Positions 1 to 6,181 of a DNA stretch of 10,187 nucleotides are shown here, piece after piece. Source of the DNA: Haplosporangium gracile (lineage: Eukaryota; Mortierellomycota; Mortierellomycetes; Mortierellales; Mortierellaceae); NCBI GenBank assembly GCA_015499985.1, contig JAAAUF010001217.1:1-10187 (forward strand). The letters are read 5' to 3'. Below the pieces are notes generated by a model. It was not told where the DNA came from, ran no database searches, and saw only the letters and a list, made by a program, of their open reading frames with translations. How positions within the stretch are numbered: position 1 is the first letter of the stretch; each line of letters begins with the position of its first letter. Made by a program: the position numbers and the translations under genes.

Positions 1-15
1 AAAAAAAAAAAAAAA
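1..15. repeat. A15 homopolymer at the window edge
   Basis: The window opens with fifteen A residues and closes with eight T residues. Both edges being homopolymers suggests that contig ends, rather than biological boundaries, may define the window. On the minus strand this is a T-rich stretch just after a possible splice acceptor (TTTCAG, near position 43). Confidence 0.9.
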
Positions 16-48
16 GGTGCCCAACCCAGCGAAGACTCGCCACTGAAA

Positions 49-225
49 TCATGAAAACTTCAGTTGTTCCTGAGGAAATATGATTGCCGGGTAAAATGCG
101 TTGAGAAGGGCACGAGACAGGGAAAAAAAGAGAGAAATGATCTGTGTGGAAATGGGGTGCAGATGATGTTGGATAGACAGAGGGTTTTCGCACAAATGAT
201 ACCAACTGATGATGGATCGGAGCAT
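49..225 (-). CDS. Possible 58-residue ORF, first ATG after a long ATG-free leader
   Basis: I do not recognise this product. It is the first ATG on the minus strand after more than 700 nt without one, so a transcript crossing this area would probably begin translation here. The ORF starts MLRSIISWYHLC, has a hydrophobic middle (IISLFFSLSRALL) and ends EQLKFS before TGA. It is short, lies in pyrimidine-rich DNA that naturally encodes Ser, Leu and Phe, and could instead be a chance ORF in a leader or intron. A possible splice acceptor (GATTTCAG) ends near position 43, so the true coding region may start beyond the left edge. Confidence 0.12.
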   Translation of the reverse strand: MLRSIISWYHLCENPLSIQHHLHPISTQIISLFFSLSRALLNAFYPAIIFPQEQLKFS

Positions 226-941
226 GCGCGCCGCTGTGCTGTAGTCGGGGATGGGGGAGGGTGGGTTGGAGAAAATAATCGCGGGATGTTAATACCTTTT
301 TGAGAGTGGTTATCCTGTGAGTATTGTGGGCTTGGCGATTGAAAAATGATTGAGGTGAAATTGATGGCTACTGAAAGTAAAACCGAGTCGATTTCAGGAA
401 AACGGCCTGTTATTATTTTTTGTGTGGAGAGGTGCTGATATGAGATGGACAAGGTGCAGGCGGAGGATATTGGAAAGGAACAAAGGAAGGAAGGAAGCGA
501 ATGAAGCAATACAGTGCTTAGGGCAAGTGTGTGTGTGAGTAGATAGGGTATTCGTGAAAAGTGTAAGAGACGAGAGGGCGAGAAAGAAAGAGAGGAGCAA
601 GACTGCTTCCGATGTGATGGAGAGGTAGCTTTGAGGGAGTCGGCGACCGAAGCAAGAAGAGTCGAGAGTGAAAAAGAGAAGAAAGAGAGTGAAAGTGGGG
701 AAGGGTGGTGATGGCCGGCGGTTTATAAAGGGAAGGGATGCAGGCAAAAGAGCAACAATTAAAAAGAGGGCTTCGCTAGTGTGTTCCTTCTGTCCTACCC
801 TTCGTCGTTTTCTTTGTCGTTGTTCCTGTCGTCTGCTCAACTCAAATCAACAAAGGCTGAACAGGGCAAAGGATGTTCGGCACAAGGACAAGTTGAATGT
901 GAAGGACGGATTTTGCTATTCTTATTTGTTATCACTGTTGT
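226..941 (-). other. Pyrimidine-rich, ATG-free tract (candidate long 5' leader)
   Basis: Reading the minus strand from 941 to 226, no ATG occurs, whereas the complementary plus strand has about ten between 226 and 721. GC skew explains part of this, since the minus strand is C/T-rich, but the length is still striking. Together with the TATA box at 722-729 it fits a leader of roughly 470 nt for a minus-strand gene running off the left edge. No conserved ORF is evident inside it. It contains GT and GGAA-type low-complexity runs near 480-540. Confidence 0.3.
722..729. promoter_or_regulatory. Palindromic TATA box TTTATAAA
   Basis: TTTATAAA reads the same on both strands and could position transcription either way. 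Leftward it faces the ATG-free pyrimidine-rich tract. Rightward it is followed after about 30 nt by a region ending in the donor-like AAG|GTAAGC at 968. The flanks differ: GGGAAGGG on the right, CCGCCGGCC on the minus-strand side. Assignment to either strand is inference. Confidence 0.35.
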
Positions 942-967
942 TCATTGCTGCTGCTACCTATAAGAAG
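755..967 (+). other. Candidate noncoding first exon ending at a GTAAGC donor
   Basis: About 30 nt after the TATA box a C/T-rich stretch (CTTCTGTCCTACCC and similar) passes into AAATCAACAAAGG, a leader-like composition, and ends TATAAGAAG|GTAAGC. Acceptors preceded by a TTTAAC branch-like element occur near 1208 (CATTCAAG, AAGTAG). Splicing there would lead to an ATG at 1220 opening a 68-codon frame to 1426. Two ATGs at about 873 and 897 inside the exon weaken the model, and that 68-codon frame is antisense to a more coding-like minus-strand ORF. Confidence 0.18.
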
Positions 968-1248
968 GTAAGCGTGTGAATGAGTGAAGGACTGAATGAG
1001 TAAAATGTAAAGACTGAGTAAAAGAAAAAGAGTGGGTTGCGACATAGAAAATTATGGTGAATGAATGGACTTTGAGCAAAAAATGGGTCGTCAAGCCCTT
1101 GAACTTAGGGAATGAGGGAGGGTATTTTTTTCTATTGCATCTAATACTTAATAATGAACAGGGTGATACTCTATTAACTTTTGTACTTTAACTATGCATT
1201 CAAGCAAGTAGCAATAACGATGGAGCAGGACCACCTACATGTGTACAT

Positions 1249-1368
1249 CTACAACTCATGCAAATTACAATTATCGTCTCTTGCTATTGTTGTTTTTCTC
1301 TCGAGAGCATCTTCAGGCTTCCACATTCCCTTGCTTGGTTTACTATCGTCGACATCACTTTTCATCAT
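1249..1368 (-). CDS. Small ORF, 39 residues, charged
   Basis: The product is unrecognised. The frame opens with two ATGs (MMKSDVDDSKPSKG), contains MWKPEDALERK and ends NCNLHEL. It is rich in charged residues and purine-rich on the coding strand, which separates it from the surrounding Ser/Leu/Phe pseudo-ORFs. The open frame extends upstream to a possible acceptor, GGACTTTTAG|G, so it could be the last exon of a minus-strand gene (reading FLSPGSKKNMMK), but I find no convincing upstream exon. The antisense frame 1220-1426 is also open and hydrophobic, as expected of the complement of a charged coding sequence. It may equally be chance. Confidence 0.15.
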   Translation of the reverse strand: MMKSDVDDSKPSKGMWKPEDALERKTTIARDDNCNLHEL

Positions 1369-1518
1369 GTTTTTTTTCGAACCAGGAGACAGAAACCTAA
1401 AAGTCCATTCAAGCCCGCCTGGATAAAAGGGAAGAAAAATAAAAGTGTACAGCAAAAGACAGGAATGTGAATTGGACAAAAGGGTTGGACAGATGACTGG
1501 GCAGGAGGCAAGGAAGTA

Positions 1519-1548
1519 TGTGCGTGTGTGTGTGTGAGAGAGAGAGAG
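1519..1548. repeat. Compound (TG)n(AG)n microsatellite
   Basis: A run of TG dinucleotides, interrupted once by CG, switches directly into AG dinucleotides. The surrounding 1430-1850 is low in complexity and holds no convincing gene. A Thr/His-rich frame on the minus strand merely reflects GT/GGT runs near 1680-1705. Confidence 0.85.
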
Positions 1549-1999
1549 GTCCCCAGGTTCCTTGTGAAATGTTATGTCCAAATTGATAGATTGAATGAGT
1601 CGAAAAAGAGCGGGTTGAGGATTATGGTATTGTTGTTGAGAGCCACAACAATTGAGAGCGGGTACAAAAGAAAAGAGGTGGTGGTTGTGATGGTGGTGTG
1701 TGTGCTTCCATGCCCCACCGCCAAAGTTATATTGCAATTTTGGGCAAAGGGAAAAAGAACAGCGAGAACAACACAAGTAGGCATTAGGGTTGGGCCTTGA
1801 CTGTCGTTATGTCGTCACGGAGTACAACACACAAACATAAAAAAAATATTGTTGGTTGGTGAGCACAAACAACAAGAGAAGGGTTCTTCTCTCTCTGATA
1901 CTCATACTTGGTTGGCAAAGAGGATCATCGACTCGAGTGAGCAGAGCAGCCCTTTTTTACCTCTTGATTTCATTTTCTCCAATTGAAATTCTGGATAAC

Positions 2000-2014
2000 A
2001 AAAAAAAAAAAAAA
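2000..2014. repeat. A15 homopolymer
   Basis: Fifteen consecutive A residues following GGATAAC. A second tract of twelve A residues lies at 2220-2231. Poly(dA:dT) tracts of this kind often mark nucleosome-poor intergenic DNA, but nothing here ties them to a specific promoter. Confidence 0.9.
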
Positions 2015-2328
2015 GAGTGGTCATCCCAACCTACATGTTTATACCTTTCTCTACCTACTGTCTCCGCCTCGGCTCCCGTTCACAAGTACCCGATTCGTTG
2101 CAGTGGGTGAGCCTTGGTACGTTAAACTTTTGCCAGATGAGATAATATTCAACTCCTCTCACTTCCTCCTCTTCGTCTCGCTCTCTCCTCCTTCTTACAC
2201 GTCCGACCTCTGCTGAAGCAAAAAAAAAAAATCAATTGTTCGTGGCTCCAGCGCTTTCTTATTTATTTTATTCTCTGTCCTATGTCTACGTCCAGGGTCC
2301 CCTGACGGCAGCACAAGAATTTTGCTCT

Positions 2329-2445
2329 ATGGAAAAAAACATAATTGTGAAGAAAAGTACATTTTGGGAGGACAATAGGCAAAGCAAAAAGATATCAAGG
2401 CACAAACCGCCTCGTTTGATTTGTATTTTGCGCCCCCGTAAGTAA
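2329..2445 (+). CDS. Possible small ORF, 38 residues, overlapping a splice donor
   Basis: The frame starts at an ATG and reads MEKNIIVKKSTFWEDNRQ, followed by a lysine/arginine-rich end (RLICILRPRK). The coding strand is purine-rich and the residue mix is plausible, but no family is recognised. A strong GTAAGT donor (2438-2443) lies inside its last codons. If the transcript is spliced to 2664, the frame stops within two codons, so this would be an upstream ORF preceding the MSDGPW frame. It could also be a coding exon whose partner I have not found. Confidence 0.12.
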   Translation: MEKNIIVKKSTFWEDNRQSKKISRHKPPRLICILRPRK

Positions 2446-2663
2446 AAGACAATTTACGCGCAATTGATTGAATTGATTGCATGCAGAAGATCATTAATGA
2501 TTGATATGAACAATTGAACGCGATATGTGTCTGCCCGGCGATCTTTTTTCATACAACCACATTTCAGCAATGACCATCTATTAAAGTGAGACGAGACGAC
2601 CGAGCCCTCTTGCGGTAATAAGTTCTACTCTTTCGTTTGTTGTTATTGTTCATTCCATTGCAG
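2438..2663 (+). other. Candidate intron with GTAAGT donor and TTCCATTGCAG acceptor
   Basis: The donor CCCCC|GTAAGT is consensus. The acceptor follows a pyrimidine-rich stretch (TTGTTCATTCCATTGCAG) and the next base begins an ATG. At 226 nt it is long for a fungal coding intron but ordinary for a leader intron. An alternative internal acceptor (ACATTTCAG, ending at 2567) and donor (GTGAG at 2586) could define a tiny exon. Confidence 0.3.
2464..2503 (+). promoter_or_regulatory. ATTGATTG / TGATTGAT motif cluster
   Basis: Within about 40 nt the plus strand carries ATTGATTG twice and TGATTGAT once, and a 12-bp perfect palindrome, ATCATTAATGAT (2490-2501), overlaps the last. TGATTGAT resembles the preferred site of TALE/PBC-type homeodomain proteins. 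The cluster lies in the candidate leader intron. Its density could also come from local AT-rich slippage. Confidence 0.15.
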
Positions 2664-3042
2664 ATGAGTGATGGCCCATGGAGCAAAACTGATGACTTTT
2701 TTTCTTCGTTCATTGCTTGGAAGGTGAGAGCCTTGCCTCTCCCTTTTACCCCCGGCGGACACAAAAGAAAAAATTATGTTTAGTGACCTCATTTCTCTTC
2801 TTTTTGAGAGGGAACCCTGGTTCTCCCAGCCGAGGTACAAGGTTGGTCTGGTAACCTTGCTTGGGTCTGTTTGCCTGTCCGTCTGTTTGTGTGTCTATAA
2901 AAGAAACAAAAAACCATCACTAGCTCCCCTCCATCCCGCCCAGTGCACACAAAAGAAAGATGACTGCAACTCCATCTATGCTTTATTGTTGATTGTTTTT
3001 ATTGTCCTTGAGCAAAAGGTGGACAATATTATGCAGAACTAA
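2664..3042 (+). CDS. Candidate two-exon small membrane-protein gene
   Basis: No family is recognised. Exon 1 (2664-2723) starts at an ATG immediately after a strong acceptor and encodes MSDGPWSKTDDFFSSFIAWK, ending at AAG|GTGAGA. A 106-nt intron (2724-2829) with acceptor GGTTCTCCCAG would join, in phase 0, exon 2 (2830-3042), giving 90 residues. Exon 2 begins PRYKVGLVTLLGSV, with one likely membrane segment (about residues 25-42), a basic stretch (YKRNKK) and a second hydrophobic segment (YALLLIVFIVL). The stop precedes an A16 tract, and AATAAA follows at 3131. Weak points: the TG-rich second exon may be noncoding, and without splicing exon 1 reads on to a 39-residue ORF ending at 2783. Confidence 0.22.
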
Positions 3043-3056
3043 AAAAAAAAAAAAAA
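3041..3056. repeat. A16 homopolymer
   Basis: Sixteen A residues overlapping the stop codon of the candidate gene ending at 3042. A genomic A-tract at this place could mimic a poly(A) tail in oligo-dT-primed cDNA. Confidence 0.9.
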
Positions 3057-3130
3057 GATGAGGAGATAATGATGCGTTCTGCTTATGCTGAATTCCCACG
3101 TTCACCCTAAAGCGAGGCATTTTTCTCGTA

Positions 3131-3136
3131 AATAAA
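3131..3136 (+). promoter_or_regulatory. AATAAA polyadenylation signal candidate
   Basis: AATAAA lies about 90 nt after the stop at 3042 and is followed by a T-run (CCTTTTTTT), the usual arrangement for a 3' end. AATAAA is common in A/T-rich DNA, so it is supportive rather than decisive. Confidence 0.25.
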
Positions 3137-3276
3137 TCCTTTTTTTACATATGGATAAAAACACAAAACTGCGAGTGCCAAACGCCATTTCGGTCCTCAT
3201 GAACCAAAAGAAAATAACAGAGGGCGCCAAACGACAGGAAGACTTGATAGTACACACACAGAAAAAAAAGAGTAAA

Positions 3277-3337
3277 TTATACTTGAGGAGAAGGTACCCC
3301 ATGCATGTCGCCTTTTGACTGCATGCTCTCTCTCTCC

Positions 3338-3373
<36 letters not shown>

Positions 3374-3465
3374 TTCTCTCTCTCTCGCTCTCTCTCACTG
3401 TCGCTGTCATTTGTCGCGCTTGTAAAAATATCGTCGTATTCTTGCAGCAGGGCAACAATATCCAT
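3277..3465 (-). CDS. Possible ORF with an Arg-Glu repeat from a microsatellite
   Basis: Starting at the ATG at 3465, the frame reads MDIVALLQEYDDIF, then an acidic TNDSDSE segment. The antisense of the CT microsatellite follows, translated as alternating Arg-Glu/Lys-Glu, and it ends MQSKGDMHGVPSPQV (62 residues). The non-repetitive N-terminus looks coding, with an amphipathic start and RNY-like codons. Any (GA)n repeat encodes an open RE/ER frame, which inflates this ORF. It could be the first exon of a gene continuing leftward or a chance ORF. The longer overlapping minus-strand frame (3102-3680) shares only the repeat and looks spurious. Confidence 0.15.
3326..3396. repeat. (CT)n microsatellite
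   Basis: About 71 nt of nearly pure CT on the plus strand, with rare TTT, CCC and CG interruptions. It may act as a GAGA-type element, a leader tract or a simple slippage repeat. On the minus strand it translates as Arg-Glu dipeptides. Confidence 0.95.
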
Positions 3466-3974
3466 TGAACGAGAGCGACGTCCCAGCAAACAACCAGAGA
3501 GTAGACCGATGTAACGGGCGGAGACGGCGTCTTTGTTATTTTTTCTTTTTCTTCGTTTTTCGATTGCGAAATCGACACCCAAGACACCAAATAAAAAAAG
3601 ACAAAAGGGAGTGCTCTTTGCATTGCTTTGGCTATGTTGCGCAAAAAGCATAATAAAGAGAAAAATAAAAACAAGGTCATGTCGTCCTTCGTTGTGGTAA
3701 AATGAATGCTGGTGGTTGCTTTGCTGTCGTTATTATTTCTTGTTGTTTTTTGTTTTTGCTCTCAAAGAAAAAAAAGTAAGCAAGAATTGGGCATGCCGGC
3801 TTCATGAAGTTTGATCGACGTGAGCACCCCTCGGAACCCCTCCCCTCGCTTCACGACTCACTTCATCCTTTTCTCTGTCTTTTTTCATGTTCTCTCCTTT
3901 CTTCCTTCTCTACCCCCTTCCTACGCTCCGCGTCCTCTTAATTTTCTTAGCGCGATTTTTATTACCAGATGTGA

Positions 3975-4157
3975 AGGAATGCTAAAAAAAATGAGAGTAA
4001 AGCGTCTGCACACACACAACCTTTTGTTCAGACTCTTTTTGCTAGAAAGAACGGCTTAATCCTTGCTAGAATTGGGACTGACGTGCGGAGGAAAATCAGA
4101 AGCGATGATATCCATTCCTACTTTGAACAAGTTCTAAATAATAATAAACCAGCTTGA
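3975..4157 (+). CDS. Candidate terminal exon, about 60 residues, no start codon
   Basis: An open stretch bounded by TGA at 3972 and TGA at 4155 reads as a normal soluble protein: AKKNESKASAHTQPF near the start, then GLILARIGTDVRRKIRSDD and HSYFEQVLNNNKPA at the end. It contains no in-frame ATG, so if real it must be a downstream exon. Acceptors in reach are TTTTTATTACCAG (3968; it needs a start past the TGA) and TTTTGTTCAG (4031). The upstream C/T-rich 3811-3968 would be intron or leader. No family is recognised. A minus-strand frame in the same bases (MDIIASDFPPHVSPNSSKD) is also open, so strand assignment is tentative. Confidence 0.22.
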   Translation, partial: RNAKKNESKASAHTQPFVQTLFARKNGLILARIGTDVRRKIRSDDIHSYFEQVLNNNKPA

Positions 4158-4237
4158 ATAATAATGCAAGACGATACTCTAGGAAGCAATTCCATACATA
4201 CTGCCATGACAAAAGAAAACCTACGCTCGCACATCCA

Positions 4238-4247
4238 TTTATAAAAG
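4238..4247 (+). promoter_or_regulatory. TATA box TTTATAAAAG
   Basis: A close match to the eukaryotic TATA consensus, followed by GCAGAGAG. A start site would be expected near 4265-4275. Downstream lie two hairpins and a T8 tract, and a possible coding exon ending at 4653. Confidence 0.4.
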
Positions 4248-4337
4248 CAGAGAGTATGGTTCATTATTTGTCTCCAATCTCAGTTGTTGTTCAAATTTAG
4301 ACAGGCTTTCTTTCCTTTGTTCGATCGTTCTTGGAAG

Positions 4338-4370
4338 ACATCCATCCCATCATAGCCCATGATTGGATGT
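4338..4370. other. Bulged 12-bp hairpin
   Basis: ACATCCA (4338-4344) pairs with TGGATGT (4364-4370). After a 4-nt bulge (TCCC, 4345-4348), ATCAT (4349-4353) pairs with ATGAT (4359-4363) around the loop AGCCC. That gives twelve Watson-Crick pairs with a single bulge. Confidence 0.5.
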
Positions 4371-4448
4371 TCGTTCTCATACCCAATCTAGCGCCGTTCT
4401 GACACCAAATGAGATCCAATTCAAAATAATAATAACCTGAATAGAAGC

Positions 4449-4476
4449 AGCCTGGCTGTTGTTCAGGCTTTTTTTT
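4449..4476 (+). terminator. Hairpin followed by T8
   Basis: AGCCTG (4449-4454) pairs with CAGGCT (4464-4469) around a 9-nt loop, and an unbroken run of T residues follows (4469-4476). Such T-runs end RNA polymerase III transcripts. The stem plus T-run resembles a bacterial intrinsic terminator, but the context is eukaryotic. T-runs are frequent in this window, so function is not assured. Confidence 0.3.
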
Positions 4477-4506
4477 ACCTTCTCTCGTCTTTTCTCATCG
4501 AATGGT

Positions 4507-4653
4507 GTGAATCATGTAGCATCCAAATGTGTCGATAGGTGCAGACAAGCTCCAGCTGTGTCAAAAGAAAGAGTCGACTGGAGCCAGATCGAGGCGGTTC
4601 AAATCATGGAAGGAATTTCATCATTCGTTCTCAACGCAAAAAGACCCAACTAA
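4507..4653 (+). CDS. Possible terminal exon ending at 4653
   Basis: The frame reads VNHVASKCVDRCRQAPAVSK, then ERVDWSQIEAVQIMEGISSF and VLNAKRPN before TAA. The residue mix is typical of a folded protein, but no domain is identifiable. There is no ATG near its left end, so it would be an exon after an acceptor such as ATCATGTAG, or it is translated from ATG at 4606 only. It ends 40 bp short of the minus-strand candidate stop at 4693, so the two would be convergent. An antisense frame over the same bases is also open (LELVCTYRHIWMLHDSHH), so the strand is uncertain. Confidence 0.15.
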   Translation: MNHVASKCVDRCRQAPAVSKERVDWSQIEAVQIMEGISSFVLNAKRPN

Positions 4654-4692
4654 ACCATAAGGACCGTCAGCCAGAGTCTTTGCGACCTATTC

Positions 4693-5010
4693 TTATTTAG
4701 ATGTCTTTCTTGTTTTCTTTTTGTACTTGCCCTGAAAGAAAGGATCGTAACCAGTAGGGTACTGTGGATGAAGGATTGGAATTTGCACTTAAAGAGTTTG
4801 ATATTCATCAGAGAATCTCCGTATCTCCTCACCACCTGTTTGCAGCTGTCGCCTGTCAGTCTTCTCTTTTTTTTTGAAAGAATTGGCAACGAAGATTACC
4901 TGGAGAGCCCGTGAGAGCTCATTTCTATGCAATTGCATGGAACATCTACGAGCCATGTTCCTCTGGACCAAGGGCTTATTCTCTAAGGGTTCAACCGTCA
5001 TGCTGATCAT
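4693..5010 (-). CDS. Candidate spliced small basic protein, 59 residues
   Basis: Exon 1 (5010-4900) starts at the first ATG after a purine-rich A-tract leader and reads MISMTVEPLENKPLVQ, then MARRCSMQLHRNELSRALQ. It ends CTCCAG|GTAATC. Removing a 138-nt intron (4899-4762, acceptor CTTCATCCACAG) joins it in phase 0 to exon 2 (4761-4693): YPTGYDPFFQGKYKKKTRKT then SK and TAA. The Lys/Arg-rich tail suggests a nucleolar or ribosome-associated protein, which is only an inference from composition. Codons of exon 2 are C/G-ending where possible (TAC, TTC, CAG, GGC, AAG). Alternative internal splice sites would give a longer hydrophobic tail. The unspliced frame ends at 4789. I could not name a family. 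Confidence 0.3.
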
Positions 5011-5060
5011 GGCCCTACTCTTTCCCTCTTTTTCTCCTTTTTTTTTTTTTTTTTTTAGGA
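5011..5060. promoter_or_regulatory. Short divergent interval with a T19 tract
   Basis: Only 50 bp separate the minus-strand start at 5010 from a plus-strand ATG at 5061. The interval contains nineteen consecutive T residues (5038-5056). Poly(dA:dT) tracts exclude nucleosomes and often sit in fungal divergent promoters. The same tract ends TTTAG|GA and would also serve as a strong splice acceptor for a plus-strand exon, which is the competing explanation. Confidence 0.2.
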
Positions 5061-5294
5061 ATGAGGCCTGTAGTTGCATTAAAACTGGCTCTCTTTTTCT
5101 CTCCAAAAACCAACAAAACATCAAACACACATACATACAGACATATCATGGATCTATCCCGCACTTCTACATCAAGCGTCGCGATAACAATTATTTATGT
5201 TTTCTTTTTTATGTCCAGTAAAGAGTCCGGCAAGAAAGAAAAAAAAAGCTCAAACGACCGATCTTCGTCATGCTCAGATTACCTTTTTCACTAG
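5061..5294 (+). CDS. Possible ORF, 77 residues, single membrane segment
   Basis: The frame begins at a true ATG (MRPVVALKLALFF). After an A/C-rich stretch resembling a 5' leader (ACACACATACATACAGAC) comes a second ATG at 5148 (MDLSRTSTSS). From there a hydrophobic segment (SVAITIIYVFFFM) is followed by a Lys/Ser-rich tail (SSKESGKKEKKSS) ending CSDYLFH. If translation starts at 5148, the product is a 48-residue single-pass protein. Family unknown. The T19AG before 5061 could make it an internal exon. Confidence 0.2.
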   Translation: MRPVVALKLALFFSPKTNKTSNTHTYRHIMDLSRTSTSSVAITIIYVFFFMSSKESGKKEKKSSNDRSSSCSDYLFH

Positions 5295-5529
5295 TCTATT
5301 AGTTCCAAGCGTGCTTCCTCTCCTCTCACCTTCCAACTATTCACTCCCTCCATCCGTCCACCACAAATTCGCCTTTGTTACATAACAAGGAAGGAAAATA
5401 AAATGAACGAGAGGAAAAAAACAAAGAAAGCAATGGGCATTTTGGGTTGCTCTCATCTATCAATTCATTCTCTTTTGTTTTTCTTATCGAAAGGGAGGGT
5501 CCATAAAGGCTATCGAACAAAACTCCAAA

Positions 5530-5769
5530 ATGAAAAAAAAAAAAAAAAATAACGACTGGATTTTTCAGCTATTCCTTAGCGTGCAATTATTATACTGCAG
5601 GGGAACCTGGTCTAAAGTGTTCGCGAGGGAGAGTCTATGGATAACGATAAATATAGAAAGCAAAGTAATGGCGATCTCTTGTTTTGAAGAACTGTTAAGC
5701 AACGCAACTCACAGAAGCGCACACGAGCTTTTCTTATTTGATGAAATTGTGACGGACGGTGGACGTTGA
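5530..5769 (+). CDS. Possible ORF, 79 residues, poly-Lys start and hydrophobic segment
   Basis: The frame starts ATG plus the A17 tract (MKKKKKNNDW), followed by a hydrophobic stretch (IFQLFLSVQLLYC) and then a soluble-looking part: TWSKVFARESLWITIN, MAISCFEELLSNATHR and AHELFLFDEIVTDGGR before TGA. The first 25 residues resemble a signal sequence or membrane anchor by layout. An alternative is that the coding part is an exon starting at 5601 after the acceptor ATTATACTGCAG, with the poly-Lys region being intron. A minus-strand ORF (5942-5709, starting MDLFRPFPYL) overlaps its end and is weaker. No family recognised. Confidence 0.2.
   Translation: MKKKKKNNDWIFQLFLSVQLLYCRGTWSKVFARESLWITINIESKVMAISCFEELLSNATHRSAHELFLFDEIVTDGGR
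5533..5549. repeat. A17 homopolymer
   Basis: Seventeen A residues directly after an ATG; in the plus frame they encode a run of lysines. Slippage here would shift the reading frame. Confidence 0.9.
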
Positions 5770-6181
5770 GGTAGAGACGGGAAAAGGGTCTGTGGAGAAC
5801 CAAAACCAATAAAAAAAAAGTTATTCTGGCTGTTGTTTCGCAATCGAACAATTGAATTTTTGCGATCACGCCAGTGGACACAGGAAGTGTGTTGATGGAA
5901 GATCAAAAGTGAAAGATATGGGAATGGTCGAAAAAGGTCCATTCGAGCATGAAAGAAGGTAAAGATAGTGCGGGTGTCTTTTTGTGCTTTGAACGATGTG
6001 CAGGGTACCCTCCTTTCTTTCCTTCTTTTTGAACGTGCTTTAAGAGAATCACAGAAAGATGAAAAACAGGGAACTCCGGTGAAGAGAGAGAGTTTGTGCT
6101 TTGGGTCAGTCGGCTGTGTTCGTTGAATACACTAATCTACTTTTTGTTGTTATTATTTACACTTTTCCTTGCGTTGAAGAG
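5770..6181. other. No clear gene
   Basis: Mixed A/G-rich DNA. The minus strand has a possible acceptor (GGTTCTCCACAG, ending near 5787) preceded by AATAAC, and the ORF 5942-5709 described as a rival above. Nothing else is supportable. Confidence 0.4.

Larger units (their letters stand above)
1430..2328. other. No supportable gene; low-complexity, pyrimidine-rich after 1860
   Basis: I see microsatellites, A-tracts and, from about 1860, C/T-rich plus-strand DNA resembling promoter, leader or intron sequence. GT-AG-like pairs exist, for example GTGGGTGAGCC near 2106 and TTTTGCCAG near 2136, but they do not join open frames into a convincing protein. Confidence 0.5.
4268..4476 (+). ncRNA. Candidate structured RNA between TATA box and T8 terminator
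   Basis: The stretch is about 209 nt, starting some 25-30 nt after a TATA box and ending at a 6-bp hairpin followed by T8, the layout of a TATA-driven RNA polymerase III transcript. Inside it, 4338-4370 folds into a 12-bp stem with one 4-nt bulge. GTTCGATCG (4319-4327) matches a pol III B box (GWTCRANNC) at eight of nine positions, and a weak A-box-like TGGTTCATTAT lies at 4257. It does not resemble U6, U3, SRP or RNase P RNA as far as I can recall their conserved cores. Several short protein frames also cross this stretch, so a protein-coding or purely intergenic explanation remains open. Confidence 0.12.

Noticed and set aside
394..840. Long minus-strand Ser/Leu/Phe/His-rich ORFs across 60-840
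   Set aside because: These frames are the translation of C/T-rich DNA. They lack ATG starts and domain-like composition.
4319..4327. tRNA B box
   Set aside because: No acceptor stem, anticodon arm or cloverleaf can be built around it; it is kept only as a weak element of the ncRNA candidate.
4459..4653. Extending the 4507-4653 frame upstream to a TTG start
   Set aside because: The added residues come from the T8 tract and C/T-rich DNA, and TTG starts are not expected in a eukaryote.
3559..5848. TTTCGCAATCGAA present at 5836-5848 and, inverted, at 3559-3571
   Set aside because: About one 13-mer match between strands is expected by chance in 10 kb, and the flanks do not match.
5709..5942. 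Minus-strand ORF starting MDLFRPFPYL, 77 residues
   Set aside because: It runs over T-runs, overlaps a more protein-like plus-strand frame, and contains its own acceptor-like site; noted as a rival only.
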